In this document: positions 1 through 7,760 of the stretch, in pieces
Layout: every line of letters starts with the position of its first letter
How positions within the stretch are numbered: the first letter of the stretch is position 1
Source: AP-16 sp036395835
Lineage (GTDB): Bacteria; Pseudomonadota; Alphaproteobacteria; Rhizobiales; Xanthobacteraceae
Direction: 5' to 3'
DNA length: 38,023 nucleotides
Assembly (NCBI GenBank): GCA_036395835.1
Contig: DASWCW010000323.1
Span: 1-38,023, forward strand
Program-made: the position numbers and the translations under genes
Notes under the pieces: generated by a model
What the model saw: the letters and a program-made list of their open reading frames with translations, nothing else
The model's database searches: none
What the model was told of the DNA's origin: nothing

Positions 1-476
1 GGTCGGACAGTTTCGGCAGGATCTCTTTGAGCAGCTCCAGCCGTTTCGGAGCCAATTCGGCACCGAGTTGGGCCAATCCCGTGACGTTCCCGCCGGGCTG
101 CGAGAGACTCGAGATGAGCCCGGTCTTGAGGGGAGCACCGATGCCCACCATGACGATGGGGATCGTCGCGGTTGCCTTTCTGGCCGCAAGTGTCGCGGGC
201 GTGCCGGAGGTTACGATGATGTCCACGTTGAGCCGGACCAGTTCGGTCGCGAGCTCCGGCCAGCGCTCGCTTTCGCCCCCGGATTGGCGAGACTCCAGCA
301 TGGGTCCGACCTTCCGTGTAACCGAGATCCCGGAGGCTTTGGCGCAGAGGTTCCCACGAGGTTGCGTCTCCGAGCAGACCGATGCGTGGGACTCGCCCCG
401 CCTGTTCCGCAGTGGCAGCGAGCGGCCAAAAGATCGCCACGGCGCCTGTCAGCGCCATGAACTCCCGCCGCCTCAT
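1..476 (-). pseudogene. PF04392-type substrate-binding protein, last visible gene of the array, frameshifted and cut by the window edge
   Basis: The ATG at 476 opens a typical family N-terminus (MRRREFMALTG, then a hydrophobic stretch ending near TAEQ) and continues through GLLGDATSWEPLRQSLRDLGYTEGRT. After that the frame carries unrelated Arg/His-rich sequence. The expected family sequence resumes in another frame from about position 305 to 1: ERWPELATELVRLNVDIIV, then QPGGNVTG and KRLELLKEILPKLSD. A single-base indel around 300-310, near a short G/C run, explains this. The 3' half lies outside the window. The start overlaps the stop of the upstream paralog by 4 bp, as elsewhere in the array. 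It is either a real pseudogene or a base-call error; I cannot tell which. Confidence 0.8.
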
Positions 477-1456
477 TCGATCACCTCGTCGGCTTGGGCG
501 AGCAGAGAGGGCGGCACCTTGAGGCCGAGGGCGCCGGCGGTTTTCAAGTTGATGACAAGCTCGAATCGGGTGGGCTGCACTACAGGCAGATCGGCGACGT
601 TCGCGCCCTTGAGGATTCGACCCGCCATGATACCGGCTTGATGGTAAGCATCGGCGAGGCTCGGACCATAGCTCATCAGGCCCCCGCCTGCCGGAAACTC
701 TCGGATGTGGTAGATCGCGGGAATCCCGTGCTGGGCTGCAAGTGCGACGAGTTGATCTCGCCGCGTATCGAAGAATGGGTCGTTTTGAACGACAAGGGCG
801 CCAGCTCCGCCCTTGACGAGCGCCGAGAAGCTTTGTTGCAACTCGGCTTCGGTGCTGGCGCCCACGACGACCAGTCGCCGACCGAGGGTGCGAGCTGCAA
901 CCTGAACATCCTGTGCCTGGGATTCGGCGTCCCCGCGATCCTGAGGGTTTGTAAGCCAGGCGACCACGTCGGCGTGAGGGACCAGCTGGGCCAGCAACTC
1001 AAGTCGTTTGCCTCCCAGCTCGCCGCTCATGATGCTTACGCCGGTTACATTGGCGCCCGGGCGGCTCAGGCTGACGACCAGGCCAGCCGCCACTGGATCA
1101 CTGGAGACCAAGAGAATCGGGATCGAGCTGGTCGCCGCCTTTGCTGCGCGGGCCGAAGGTATGCCGCCGCCGGCAATCATCACGGCCGGGTGTAGGCCCG
1201 CAAGTTCCTTCGCCAGAGCCGGCAATCGCTCGTACGCACCCTTTGCCCAGCGATATTCTACCGTCGCGGTCTTGCCATCGACGTAGCCGAACGCCTTCAG
1301 ACCTTGAAGACATGCCGCGGCATGCCCTGCGGATTCCTCGGGAGACCGGCTGCTGAGAAAACCGATCAGCGGCGCGGTAGGCTGCTGTGCGCGCGCCGCT
1401 AGCGGCCAGGCGAGCGCCGCGCCGCCCAGAAATGCCATGAACTCCCGCCGCCTCAT
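473..1456 (-). CDS. ABC-type substrate-binding protein (PF04392-like), array member 7
   Basis: 327 residues. The N-terminus has an RRxF motif (RRREFM), a hydrophobic core and an AxA site in PLAARAQQ near residue 23, so it is probably exported by the Tat or Sec route to the periplasm. The mature part is a two-lobed periplasmic binding fold like LivJ/ABC_sub_bind proteins: SDPVAAGLVVSLSRPGANVTG around 119-139, then YHIREFPAGGGLMSYG and QPTRFELVINLKTAGALGL near the C-terminus. The ligand is unknown; in this family nearby permease genes often hint at it, but none is present here. The start is fixed by the 4-bp ATGA overlap with the previous gene and by GAGGTGA just upstream, inside that gene's last codons. 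This copy ends QADEVIE rather than RADEVIE. Confidence 0.9.
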   Translation of the reverse strand: MRRREFMAFLGGAALAWPLAARAQQPTAPLIGFLSSRSPEESAGHAAACLQGLKAFGYVDGKTATVEYRWAKGAYERLPALAKELAGLHPAVMIAGGGIPSARAAKAATSSIPILLVSSDPVAAGLVVSLSRPGANVTGVSIMSGELGGKRLELLAQLVPHADVVAWLTNPQDRGDAESQAQDVQVAARTLGRRLVVVGASTEAELQQSFSALVKGGAGALVVQNDPFFDTRRDQLVALAAQHGIPAIYHIREFPAGGGLMSYGPSLADAYHQAGIMAGRILKGANVADLPVVQPTRFELVINLKTAGALGLKVPPSLLAQADEVIE

Positions 1457-2433
1457 TCGATCACCTCGTCGGCGCGGGCGAGCAAAGTCGGCGGAACGGT
1501 CAATCCGAGCTCGCTGGCCGTCTTCAGGTTGATGACCAGCTCGAATTTGGTCGGCTGGATGACGGGGAGGTCGGCCGGTGTGCTGCCCTTCAATATTTTC
1601 CCGACATAGATCCCGGCCTCCCGATAGCTGTCTCTAGGACTGCTTCCATAGCTGATCAGACCGCCAGCTGCCGCAAACTCGCCGGCATAGTACATCGCGG
1701 GCAGGGATCGACGACCGGCGAGTCCGATGATTTGCGCACGACTGTGGGTGAAGAATGGGTCGTCGGCGACGAGGAGCGCCCGAGCTTGCTGCTGGGCAAG
1801 CTTGGCGAACGCGGCATCGATTTCAGCTTCGGCACTGGCGCTGCAGACAAGGATCTGTTGTCCAAGGGCAGTCGCCGTGCCTTGCACATCTTTTAGATGG
1901 CTCTCGGCGTTCGGGTTCCTGGGATTCGACAGGATGCCGATCAGGGACGCCGCGGGAACCAGCTCGTGCAGCAGCTCCAGTCGCTTGCCGCCCAAATGGC
2001 CGTACAGTTGACTTACCCCCGTGAGATTGCCGCCGGGCCGATTGAAGCTGGCAACCAATCCAAGCTCGACCGGGTCGGCGCCGATCACGAATACGACCGG
2101 GATGGTGTTGGTAGCTGCCTTGACCGCTAGCGCCGTGGGGAGCGCAGCTGCGAAGATGATCGCTACCTTCCGGCTCACGAACTCCGCCGCCAGCGCCGGC
2201 AATCGATCGTAATCGGCGCCAGCCCAGCGGTATTCGATCGCGACGTTCCGAGCTTCGACGAAGCCGGTTTCCTGCAAGCCTTTATGGAACCCGGATAACC
2301 GGCCGGCAGAGCTGTCGGGCACGTCGATGCCGATGAAGCCGATCACCGGCATGGTGGCCTGCTGCGCGCGCGCCATGCGCGGCCGGGCGAGCGTTGCGCC
2401 GCCGAGCAGCGCGATGAACTCCCGCCGCCTCAT
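1453..2433 (-). CDS. ABC-type substrate-binding protein (PF04392-like), array member 6
   Basis: 326 residues with signal peptide (MRRREFIALLGGA.. RMARAQQ; RPRMARA replaces the usual WPLAARA but AxA is kept). Recognisable segments are DVPDSSAGRLSGFHKGLQ in lobe 1, GADPVELGLVASFNRPGGNLTG at the hinge-proximal ligand edge, ADDPFFTHSRAQIIGLAGR in lobe 2, and YYAGEFAAAGGLISYGSS. The end, FELVINLKTASELGLTVPP then LLARADEVIE, is the family signature. It overlaps the flanking paralogs by 4 bp on both sides, so it is almost certainly co-transcribed and translationally coupled. Substrate unknown. Lobe sequences differ clearly from the neighbours, which argues against very recent duplication of this copy. 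Confidence 0.9.
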   Translation of the reverse strand: MRRREFIALLGGATLARPRMARAQQATMPVIGFIGIDVPDSSAGRLSGFHKGLQETGFVEARNVAIEYRWAGADYDRLPALAAEFVSRKVAIIFAAALPTALAVKAATNTIPVVFVIGADPVELGLVASFNRPGGNLTGVSQLYGHLGGKRLELLHELVPAASLIGILSNPRNPNAESHLKDVQGTATALGQQILVCSASAEAEIDAAFAKLAQQQARALLVADDPFFTHSRAQIIGLAGRRSLPAMYYAGEFAAAGGLISYGSSPRDSYREAGIYVGKILKGSTPADLPVIQPTKFELVINLKTASELGLTVPPTLLARADEVIE

Positions 2434-3407
2434 TCGATCACCTCGTCGGCGCGGCCGAGCAGCGAGAGTGGCACGGTGAGACCGAGCGCCTTGGCAGTTT
2501 TGAGTTTGATGATCATCTCTACCTTCACTACCTGCTGAAATGGCAGTTCGGCTGGTTTGGCGCCTTTGAGGATTTTCCCCGTGTAGACGCCGAGCTGACG
2601 ATAAGCATCAGCAAGGCTGGCTCCATAACTCATGAGTCCTCCACCCACGGGGAACTCGCGGAATTGGTAGATTGCAGGAAGCGCCTGGCGCGCGGCGAGC
2701 GCAACGATCTGATCGCGTCGGCTGACGAAGAACGGATCGCTGGCGACAAGAATTGCTCCGATTCGCAGCTCGGCCAAAGTCGCGAAAGCTGCATCGACCT
2801 CACCTTCAGTGCTGGCATTCAGGATACGGATTTGCTGTCCGAGCGTTCGCGCGGCCTCTTGCAGGCGGCTTGCAATGGTTTCGGCATTTGGATTGTTTGG
2901 GTTTATGAGGAGCCCGATCATTTCGGCTTTCGGAACCAGCTCGCGCAGTAGCTCCAATCGCTTTGCCCCGAGCACATCATCGAAATTGGCCACCCCCGTT
3001 ATGTTGCCACCGGGTCGGTTGAGACTTGCCACCAGCCCAGCCTTGACCGGGTCGATGGCGCTGCTAAAGACGATCGGAATCGTCGTAGTCACCGCGCTGG
3101 CCACCATCGCTGCCGGGGTGTTGGCGACGATCACCGCCACTTGACGGTGAACAAGATCGGCCGCAAGCGCCGGCAGCCGCTCATATTGACCTTCCGCCCA
3201 GCGATATTCGATCGCCACGTTCTGGCTCTCGATGTAGCCCGCCTCGGCGAGGCCCTGACGAAACCCAGCCACATAATGTGCGTACCCGTCGGAGGAAGCG
3301 GCATTCAGAAACCCGATCACCGGCAGTGCCGGCTGCTGCGCGCGCGCGGCGAGGGGCCACGTTGCTACCGCGCCGCCAAGCAGGGTCACAAATTCCCGTC
3401 GCCTCAT
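2430..3407 (-). CDS. ABC-type substrate-binding protein (PF04392-like), array member 5
   Basis: 325 residues, close to the family consensus: signal MRRREFVTLLGGAVATWPLAARAQQ, then LPVIGFLNAASSDGYAHYVAGF, IPIVFSSAIDPVKAGLVASLNRPGGNITG, ASDPFFVSRRDQIVALAAR, YQFREFPVGGGLMSYGASL and a YTGKILKG segment. It differs from most members near the C-terminus, where FQQVVKVEMIIKLKTAKALGL replaces the usual VxQPTKFELVINLKTA. That segment lies close to the hinge and ligand groove in this fold, so a shifted specificity is possible (inference). It overlaps both neighbours by 4 bp with the standard junction. It most resembles the copy at 5349-6326. Confidence 0.9.
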   Translation of the reverse strand: MRRREFVTLLGGAVATWPLAARAQQPALPVIGFLNAASSDGYAHYVAGFRQGLAEAGYIESQNVAIEYRWAEGQYERLPALAADLVHRQVAVIVANTPAAMVASAVTTTIPIVFSSAIDPVKAGLVASLNRPGGNITGVANFDDVLGAKRLELLRELVPKAEMIGLLINPNNPNAETIASRLQEAARTLGQQIRILNASTEGEVDAAFATLAELRIGAILVASDPFFVSRRDQIVALAARQALPAIYQFREFPVGGGLMSYGASLADAYRQLGVYTGKILKGAKPAELPFQQVVKVEMIIKLKTAKALGLTVPLSLLGRADEVIE

Positions 3408-4369
3408 TCGATCACCTCGTCGGCGCGAAGCAGGAACGACTCCGGGATGACGAGCCCGAGCGCCTTCGCGGTCGCGATATTGATGACCAGCTCGAATTTG
3501 GTGGGCTGCTGAACAGGAAGGTCGGCAGGTATGGCGCCCCTTAGGATTTTATCCACATAACTGGCAGCGCGATAAACCATGTCACCGATGTTGGGGCCAT
3601 ACGAGAGGAGCCCACCCGCCTTCGCCCAGGCGCCCCAGCCGCCTGCCAACGGAATACGATTTTTCGCTGCGAACGCCACGATCTTCGAGATATTGGCAGC
3701 TGTGTGTCGGGATGACACCACATATAAAGCGTCCGGGTGCGCCTCGGCCGTGGTGCGGAGTGCGCTCTCAAGTTCCTCGGGACCGCGAATCTCTACCGGT
3801 TGAAGCGCTAGGCCAATGTTCCGGGCTGCACGCTCCGCTATGCCGAGCTCATTATCCAGGTGATTCGGATTCCACAGGAATGCCACGCGCGACACCTGCG
3901 GCGCCGCCTCCTTGAGCAGCTCGAGGCGCTTGGACGCCAATTCATCCTGCAAAAACGTGACACCTGTGGCGTTTCCAACCGGCCGGCCGAGACTCTGGAC
4001 CAAGCCGGATTGCACCGGATCGGTGCTGACGGAGAACACCACGGGGATCGTTTGTGTCGCCTTCTTGGCTGAGGGTGCCACATCACCTCCCATCGCCACG
4101 ATCACATTGGGCTTGAGCTGCACCAATTCTGCGGCCAGTTCGGGAAGTCGCTCGGGTCTGCCTTCTGCGTAACGATATTCGATCGTGAGATTTTGTCCCT
4201 CCGTGTAGCCGAGATCGCGCAGACCGCGCCGCAGCGATTCTACGAGTGGATCGGCCCGCGCGCTGCCGTACAGCAGAACACCGACGCGAGGCGCCGATTT
4301 CTGCGCGCGCGCGGCGAGCGGCCATGCTGCCGCCCCACCGAGCAATCCGATGAACTCCCGTCGCCTCAT
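3404..4369 (-). CDS. ABC-type substrate-binding protein (PF04392-like), array member 4
   Basis: 321 residues, the shortest intact member. Signal peptide MRRREFIGLLGGAAAWPLAARAQ is followed directly by PRVGVLLYGSARADPLVESL. Family landmarks present: LGYTEGQNLTIEYRYAEGRPERLPELAAEL, IPVVFSVSTDPVQSGLVQSLGRP, LASKRLELLKEAAP. The second lobe is distinctive: SSRHTAANISKIVAFAAKNRIP replaces the usual DPFFxxRRxQIVALA, and GGWGAWAKAGGLLSYGPNIGDMVYRAASYV replaces the YxxREF motif. Ligand contacts therefore differ from its neighbours. The C-terminus FLLRADEVIE and the ATGA overlaps are standard. Substrate unknown. Confidence 0.9.
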   Translation of the reverse strand: MRRREFIGLLGGAAAWPLAARAQKSAPRVGVLLYGSARADPLVESLRRGLRDLGYTEGQNLTIEYRYAEGRPERLPELAAELVQLKPNVIVAMGGDVAPSAKKATQTIPVVFSVSTDPVQSGLVQSLGRPVGNATGVTFLQDELASKRLELLKEAAPQVSRVAFLWNPNHLDNELGIAERAARNIGLALQPVEIRGPEELESALRTTAEAHPDALYVVSSRHTAANISKIVAFAAKNRIPLAGGWGAWAKAGGLLSYGPNIGDMVYRAASYVDKILRGAIPADLPVQQPTKFELVINIATAKALGLVIPESFLLRADEVIE

Positions 4370-5352
4370 TCGATCACCTCGTCGGCCCGGCCGATCAGCG
4401 CGGGCGGAATGGTGAGGCCGAGCGCCTTGGCGGTCTTGAGATTGATCGTCAGCTCGAATTTGGTCGGCGCCTGCACTGGAAGCTCGCCCGGCTTCTCACC
4501 CCGAAGAATGCGATCAACGTATTCTGCCGCCATGGGCCATTGGGCGACCTGATCAATTCCGTAAGACAGCAATCCGCCGTCTATTACGTAATACTTCAAG
4601 GGATAAATCGCCGGCAGATGATAGCGAGCGGCCAATGGGATAATTGAATCGCGCAGCGTGTTGTTGACGGGCCCCGGCAGGACGACCAACCCACGATCCA
4701 CTTGGCCGGCCAAGGCGGTGATCGCTTGCTCGATCTCAGCCCGATTGTGCACTCCGGCCGCGGATACTTGCATCTTTAACGAAGGAGCCGTGGATTCGAT
4801 CACATGCAGGAATGCATCGTGATTCATCTGTTTCGGGTCCTGAAGAACGGTCACCCGATGAACAAAAGGCGCTGCTTCCTTGAGGACCTCCATCCATTTT
4901 CCAGCAATAGAAGTATCAAAATCGGTGAAGCCGGTAACATTTTCGCTTGGTCGAGCATAACTGCTGACGAAGCCACTGCCGATCGGGTCGGCAACCTGGG
5001 CGAATACGATCGGAATCGTGCGAGTGAGCGGCTTCAGTACCGCGAGCACGGGGGTGCTATTAACAACGATGACGTCCGCTGGCAGGCCGACAAGCTCGGT
5101 CGCGTAGGCTTGCATATGATCGGTTTTGCCGGCGGCCCAACGAACTTCGATCTGGATGTTGCTTCCCTCCGTCCATCCCAGTTTGTGGAGCCGCTCCCGC
5201 AGCGCCGAAAATCGCGCCTGTCCCTCTGGATCGATCTCGGCGTAAATCATGATCACGCCAATCCTCCACACGCGCTTGCGCTCCTGCGCGCGCGCAGCAC
5301 GCGGCCACGCTACCGCCGCACCGGCAAGCGCGATGAACTCCCGCCGCCTCAT
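4366..5352 (-). CDS. ABC-type substrate-binding protein (PF04392-like), array member 3
   Basis: 328 residues; signal MRRREFIALAGAAVAWPRAARAQE. One of the two most divergent members. The hinge motif reads DPIGSGFVSSYARPSENVTG, with Ser-Glu in place of Gly-Gly; the lobe 2 motif is LPGPVNNTLRDSIIPLAARYHLP, and the groove motif is YPLKYYVIDGGLLSYG then QWPMAAEYVDRILRG. The ending APTKFELTINLKTAKALGLTIPP plus RADEVIE keeps the family pattern. Codon use is slightly less GC-rich in the middle (around 4560-4960) than in its neighbours, hinting that the body of the gene has a different history from its conserved ends. It overlaps both neighbours by 4 bp. Confidence 0.9.
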   Translation of the reverse strand: MRRREFIALAGAAVAWPRAARAQERKRVWRIGVIMIYAEIDPEGQARFSALRERLHKLGWTEGSNIQIEVRWAAGKTDHMQAYATELVGLPADVIVVNSTPVLAVLKPLTRTIPIVFAQVADPIGSGFVSSYARPSENVTGFTDFDTSIAGKWMEVLKEAAPFVHRVTVLQDPKQMNHDAFLHVIESTAPSLKMQVSAAGVHNRAEIEQAITALAGQVDRGLVVLPGPVNNTLRDSIIPLAARYHLPAIYPLKYYVIDGGLLSYGIDQVAQWPMAAEYVDRILRGEKPGELPVQAPTKFELTINLKTAKALGLTIPPALIGRADEVIE

Positions 5353-6326
5353 TCGATCACCTCGTCGGCGCGGCCGAGCAGCGCGAGTGGGACTGTGAGG
5401 CCGAGCGTCCTGGCGGTCTTCAGATTGATGATCAGCTCGACCTTCGTAGACTGCGCGACCGGCAGGTCGCCGGGCTTCTCGCCCTTGATAATCCGGCCGC
5501 TGTAGAGGCCGGCCTGACGGTACGCGTCGGTAAGATTGGCTCCGTAGCTCGCCAGGCCGCCGGCGGCGGCGAACGTACGAAACTGGTAGATCGCAGGCAC
5601 TGCGTGGCGGATGCTCAGCGCGCCGAGCTGTTCGGTGCGGCTATTGAAGAACGGCTCGCCGCCGATCACGAGCCCGCCTGCCTGCAGTCGGGCCAAGTTC
5701 GCAAAGGCAGTATCCAAGTCGCGGTCAGTGCTGGCGTTCAGGGCATGGAGTTGCAGCCCGAGGGTGTGGGCCGCCGTCCGCAGGTCTTTCACGATGATCT
5801 CGGCACGAGTGGGATCGGTCGGGTTGACGAGCACGGCAACGACGGTCGCGTTGGGGACCACCTCGTGCAGCAGCTCCAGCCGCTTCGGCCCCAGCTCCAC
5901 GTCCAAGATGCTCACGCCCGTGATGTTGCCGCCCGGTCGGTTCAGGCTGGCGACAAGTCCCACCCCGACCGGATCGAAACCTGCCGTGAAGACGATCGGT
6001 ATCGTCGCGGTTGCTGCCTTTGCTGCCTGCGCCGCAGGACCATTGGCAACAATCAGGGACACCGGACGTCCGACGAGATCGGCGGCCAGTGCCGGCAGCC
6101 GGTCGTATCGATTCTCCGCGAAGCGGTATTCGATCGCTACGTTCTGGCCCTCGATATAGCCGGCTTCCTGCAAGCCACGACGGAACGCGGTCAAAAGTTG
6201 GGGATCATCTCCGGACGCCCTGGTGCCGAGAAATCCGATCACCGGTATCGCCGGCTGCTGCGCGCGTGCGGCGAGCGGCCATGCTGCCGCCCCACCGAGC
6301 AATCCGATGAACTCGCGTCGCCTCAT
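5349..6326 (-). CDS. ABC-type substrate-binding protein (PF04392-like), array member 2
   Basis: 325 residues; signal MRRREFIGLLGGAAAWPLAARAQQ. Consensus-like body: IPVIGFLGTRASGDDPQLLTAF, GYIEGQNVAIEYRFAENRYDRLP, IPIVFTAGFDPVGVGLVASLNRPGGNITG, GGEPFFNSRTEQLGALSIR, YQFRTFAAAGGLASYG, and STKVELIINLKTARTLGLTVP before RADEVIE. It shares the STKVEL/VKVEM variant ending with the copy at 2430-3407, so these two are probably the closest pair. Its first ~23 residues match the copy at 3404-4369 exactly over most of the signal, consistent with sequence exchange at the ends of the cassettes (inference). Standard 4-bp overlaps on both sides. Confidence 0.9.
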   Translation of the reverse strand: MRRREFIGLLGGAAAWPLAARAQQPAIPVIGFLGTRASGDDPQLLTAFRRGLQEAGYIEGQNVAIEYRFAENRYDRLPALAADLVGRPVSLIVANGPAAQAAKAATATIPIVFTAGFDPVGVGLVASLNRPGGNITGVSILDVELGPKRLELLHEVVPNATVVAVLVNPTDPTRAEIIVKDLRTAAHTLGLQLHALNASTDRDLDTAFANLARLQAGGLVIGGEPFFNSRTEQLGALSIRHAVPAIYQFRTFAAAGGLASYGANLTDAYRQAGLYSGRIIKGEKPGDLPVAQSTKVELIINLKTARTLGLTVPLALLGRADEVIE

Positions 6327-7291
6327 TCGATCACCTCGTCGGCCCGGCCGAGCAGCGCGGGCGGAATGGTGAGGCCGAGCGCCGTTGCGGTCTGCAGGTT
6401 GATCACCAGCTCGAATTTGGTGGGCTGCTCGACGGGAATATCAGCGGGTTTCGTTCCTTTCAGGACCTTGATCGTCTGCAGTGCATGCTGGGGATAAAGC
6501 CCGACAAAGCGTGGGCCATACGCAATGAGACCGCCTTCTTCGACCATTTCCGGCCATTGATAGATGGCGGGGATCCGGATCGCCGCCATGCGCTCGATAA
6601 TCTGCGGGCGATACCTATTGAAGAGCGATGAGGCCAGCACGTTGAATGCTTGCGCTCCTGCAGCCACGGCAGCGTCGATCGCTGGCATGATCTCAACCGA
6701 ATTGGCGGCTTTGTGGGCGGATACCGTGATCCCGCGGGCCTTCGCGATATCCTGCAGCGCATCGAGCTGGTGCGGTGCGGTCACGGCCGGGTCTACGAGG
6801 AGTGCAAGGCGACGAGCGAGGGGGACCGCTTCCAGGAGAATTTCCTGGCGCTTGCCGTCGAGTTCGGTGGCCAAAATGCTGATGCCGGTGGTGTTGCCAC
6901 CGGGATGGGCAAGTGAGGCGACCGCCTGTTCCGCCAATAGATCATCTGAAACCGTCAAGATCGGAATGGTTTGCGTCGCTCGCTGCACCACCTTGGTCAG
7001 GGCTCCTGCGGTCATGATGGCGTCCGGCCGCGCACCGACGAGCGCCGTTGCGATCGTCTCCGCACGGTCCAATGGGGCGTTGAACCCGTCCACAATCGAG
7101 AGGTTGACACCTTCGACGAAGCCGTTTTTGCGCAGCTCCTCGAAGAAGGCGACCCAATGAGGAGCGTTCCTTTGGGCCTGGACCAAGACAGCGAGGCGAT
7201 AGCTCCGTCCAGCCTCTTGCCCCAACACTGTGCCAGCTGCCAGCTGCACAGCCCCGCTGGCGAGCAGCCCCGTGAACTCCCGCCGCCTCAT
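6323..7291 (-). CDS. ABC-type substrate-binding protein (PF04392-like), array member 1 (first intact gene)
   Basis: 322 residues, the most divergent intact copy. The signal is MRRREFTGLLASGAVQLAAG then TVLGQE, with LGQ in place of the ARAQ cleavage site. The body has QTIPILTVSDDLLAEQAVASLAHPGGNTTG, LASSLFNRYRPQIIERMAA and YQWPEMVEEGGLIAYGPRF, then LYPQHALQTIKVLKG where others have DAYRQAGxYxGxILKG. It ends normally with PTKFELVINLQTATALGLTIPP and RADEVIE. It is the first full-length gene from the promoter side, preceded only by the collapsed 27-codon remnant, with which it overlaps by 4 bp. Substrate unknown. Confidence 0.9.
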   Translation of the reverse strand: MRRREFTGLLASGAVQLAAGTVLGQEAGRSYRLAVLVQAQRNAPHWVAFFEELRKNGFVEGVNLSIVDGFNAPLDRAETIATALVGARPDAIMTAGALTKVVQRATQTIPILTVSDDLLAEQAVASLAHPGGNTTGISILATELDGKRQEILLEAVPLARRLALLVDPAVTAPHQLDALQDIAKARGITVSAHKAANSVEIMPAIDAAVAAGAQAFNVLASSLFNRYRPQIIERMAAIRIPAIYQWPEMVEEGGLIAYGPRFVGLYPQHALQTIKVLKGTKPADIPVEQPTKFELVINLQTATALGLTIPPALLGRADEVIE

Positions 7292-7371
7292 TCGATCACC
7301 TCGTCGGCGCGGGCGAGCAGCGACGTTGCCGGCGCGCCGCCGAGAAACGTTATGAAATCCCGCCGCCGCAT
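7288..7371 (-). pseudogene. Collapsed substrate-binding gene: 27-codon fusion of signal start and C-terminal end
   Basis: ATG at 7371 begins MRRRDFITFLGGAPATS and runs straight into LLARADEVIE and a TGA at 7288, so the first ~15 residues of a signal peptide are joined in frame to the last ~10 residues of the family. About 300 internal codons are missing. The junction lies where both ends encode a Leu-Ala-Arg-Ala-like GC-rich stretch (..PLAARAQ and ..LLARADE), which could have served as short homology for deletion. The reading frame and the GAGGTGA site before the next ATG (7291) are intact, so the remnant could still act as a leader peptide that feeds ribosomes into the array. It is too short to be a transport protein. 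Confidence 0.85.
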
Positions 7372-7531
7372 GAGGTTGCCCAGCCGACCGAGGGCAAGAA
7401 CGTTAGCAGAGCGCAGCCTGGACCGGTAGGCCGGCCGGCCCGGCCGCGCGCATTGCGGAGATTCCTGCCCCGGGGTGACGGCGTCGCGGAGACCGATTAG
7501 AACGGCGCTGCCTCGAATTGGATGAACCGCG

Positions 7532-7726
7532 ATGGACGCACCCGTGCTTCCGGCCTATCGCCACACGCCGCTGTTCGCGCTCGGCGAGGATCGCACGACG
7601 TACCGCAAGCTCGATCGTAACGGCGTGCGGATCGAGCGCGCGCTGGGCCGGGGCCGGCGCAATTGCGCGCCAAACGACACGCGAACCCCGGCAACAGGCC
7701 GTCGCCCGGTATGTTTGGATCCGTGA
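7532..7726 (+). pseudogene. Detached duplicate of the fumarase 5' end
   Basis: Frame from ATG 7532: after six residues it reads PAYRHTPLFALGEDRTTYRK then LDRNGVRIERALGR, matching residues 7-40 of the fumarase at 8615. By eye, 28 of 34 residues are identical over 7550-7651 (fumarase counterpart 8633-8734). Homology stops abruptly after the GR codons; the frame then runs through unrelated sequence to a stop at 7726. It lacks all Fe-S cysteines and cannot be an enzyme. The six or so amino-acid differences show that the duplicate has been separate for some time. It may be the scar of an insertion or of a partial tandem duplication. Confidence 0.85.
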
Positions 7727-7760
7727 CCGGCGAGTCCGTGCCCCATGCACGCGCTGGGGA

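Larger units (their letters stand above)
469..7308 (-). repeat. Eight copies of a perfectly conserved 25-bp inter-gene junction
   Basis: A 25-bp core is identical at every boundary of the array: 469-493, and the equivalent positions around 1449, 2426, 3400, 4362, 5345, 6319 and 7284-7308. On the coding strand it spells GCC-GAC-GAG-GTG-ATC-GAA-TGA, then AGGCG. The stop TGA of one gene overlaps the ATG of the next (ATGA). GAGGTGA, a strong anti-SD complement, lies four bases before each ATG and is read as Glu-Val-Ile of the upstream protein. Outside the junction and the signal and C-terminal regions the genes are much more divergent. This is read directly from the sequence; the recombination role suggested elsewhere is inference. 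Confidence 0.95.

Noticed and set aside
7288..7371. Reading the 27-codon fusion as a true toxin or signalling peptide
   Set aside because: Both halves are exact family ends, so a deletion remnant explains it fully; a leader role remains possible but a new peptide class is not needed.
7403..7750. Minus-strand frames between the collapsed gene and the membrane protein
   Set aside because: Arg/Ala-rich shadows of the fumarase-like fragment; no start signal and no conserved pattern.
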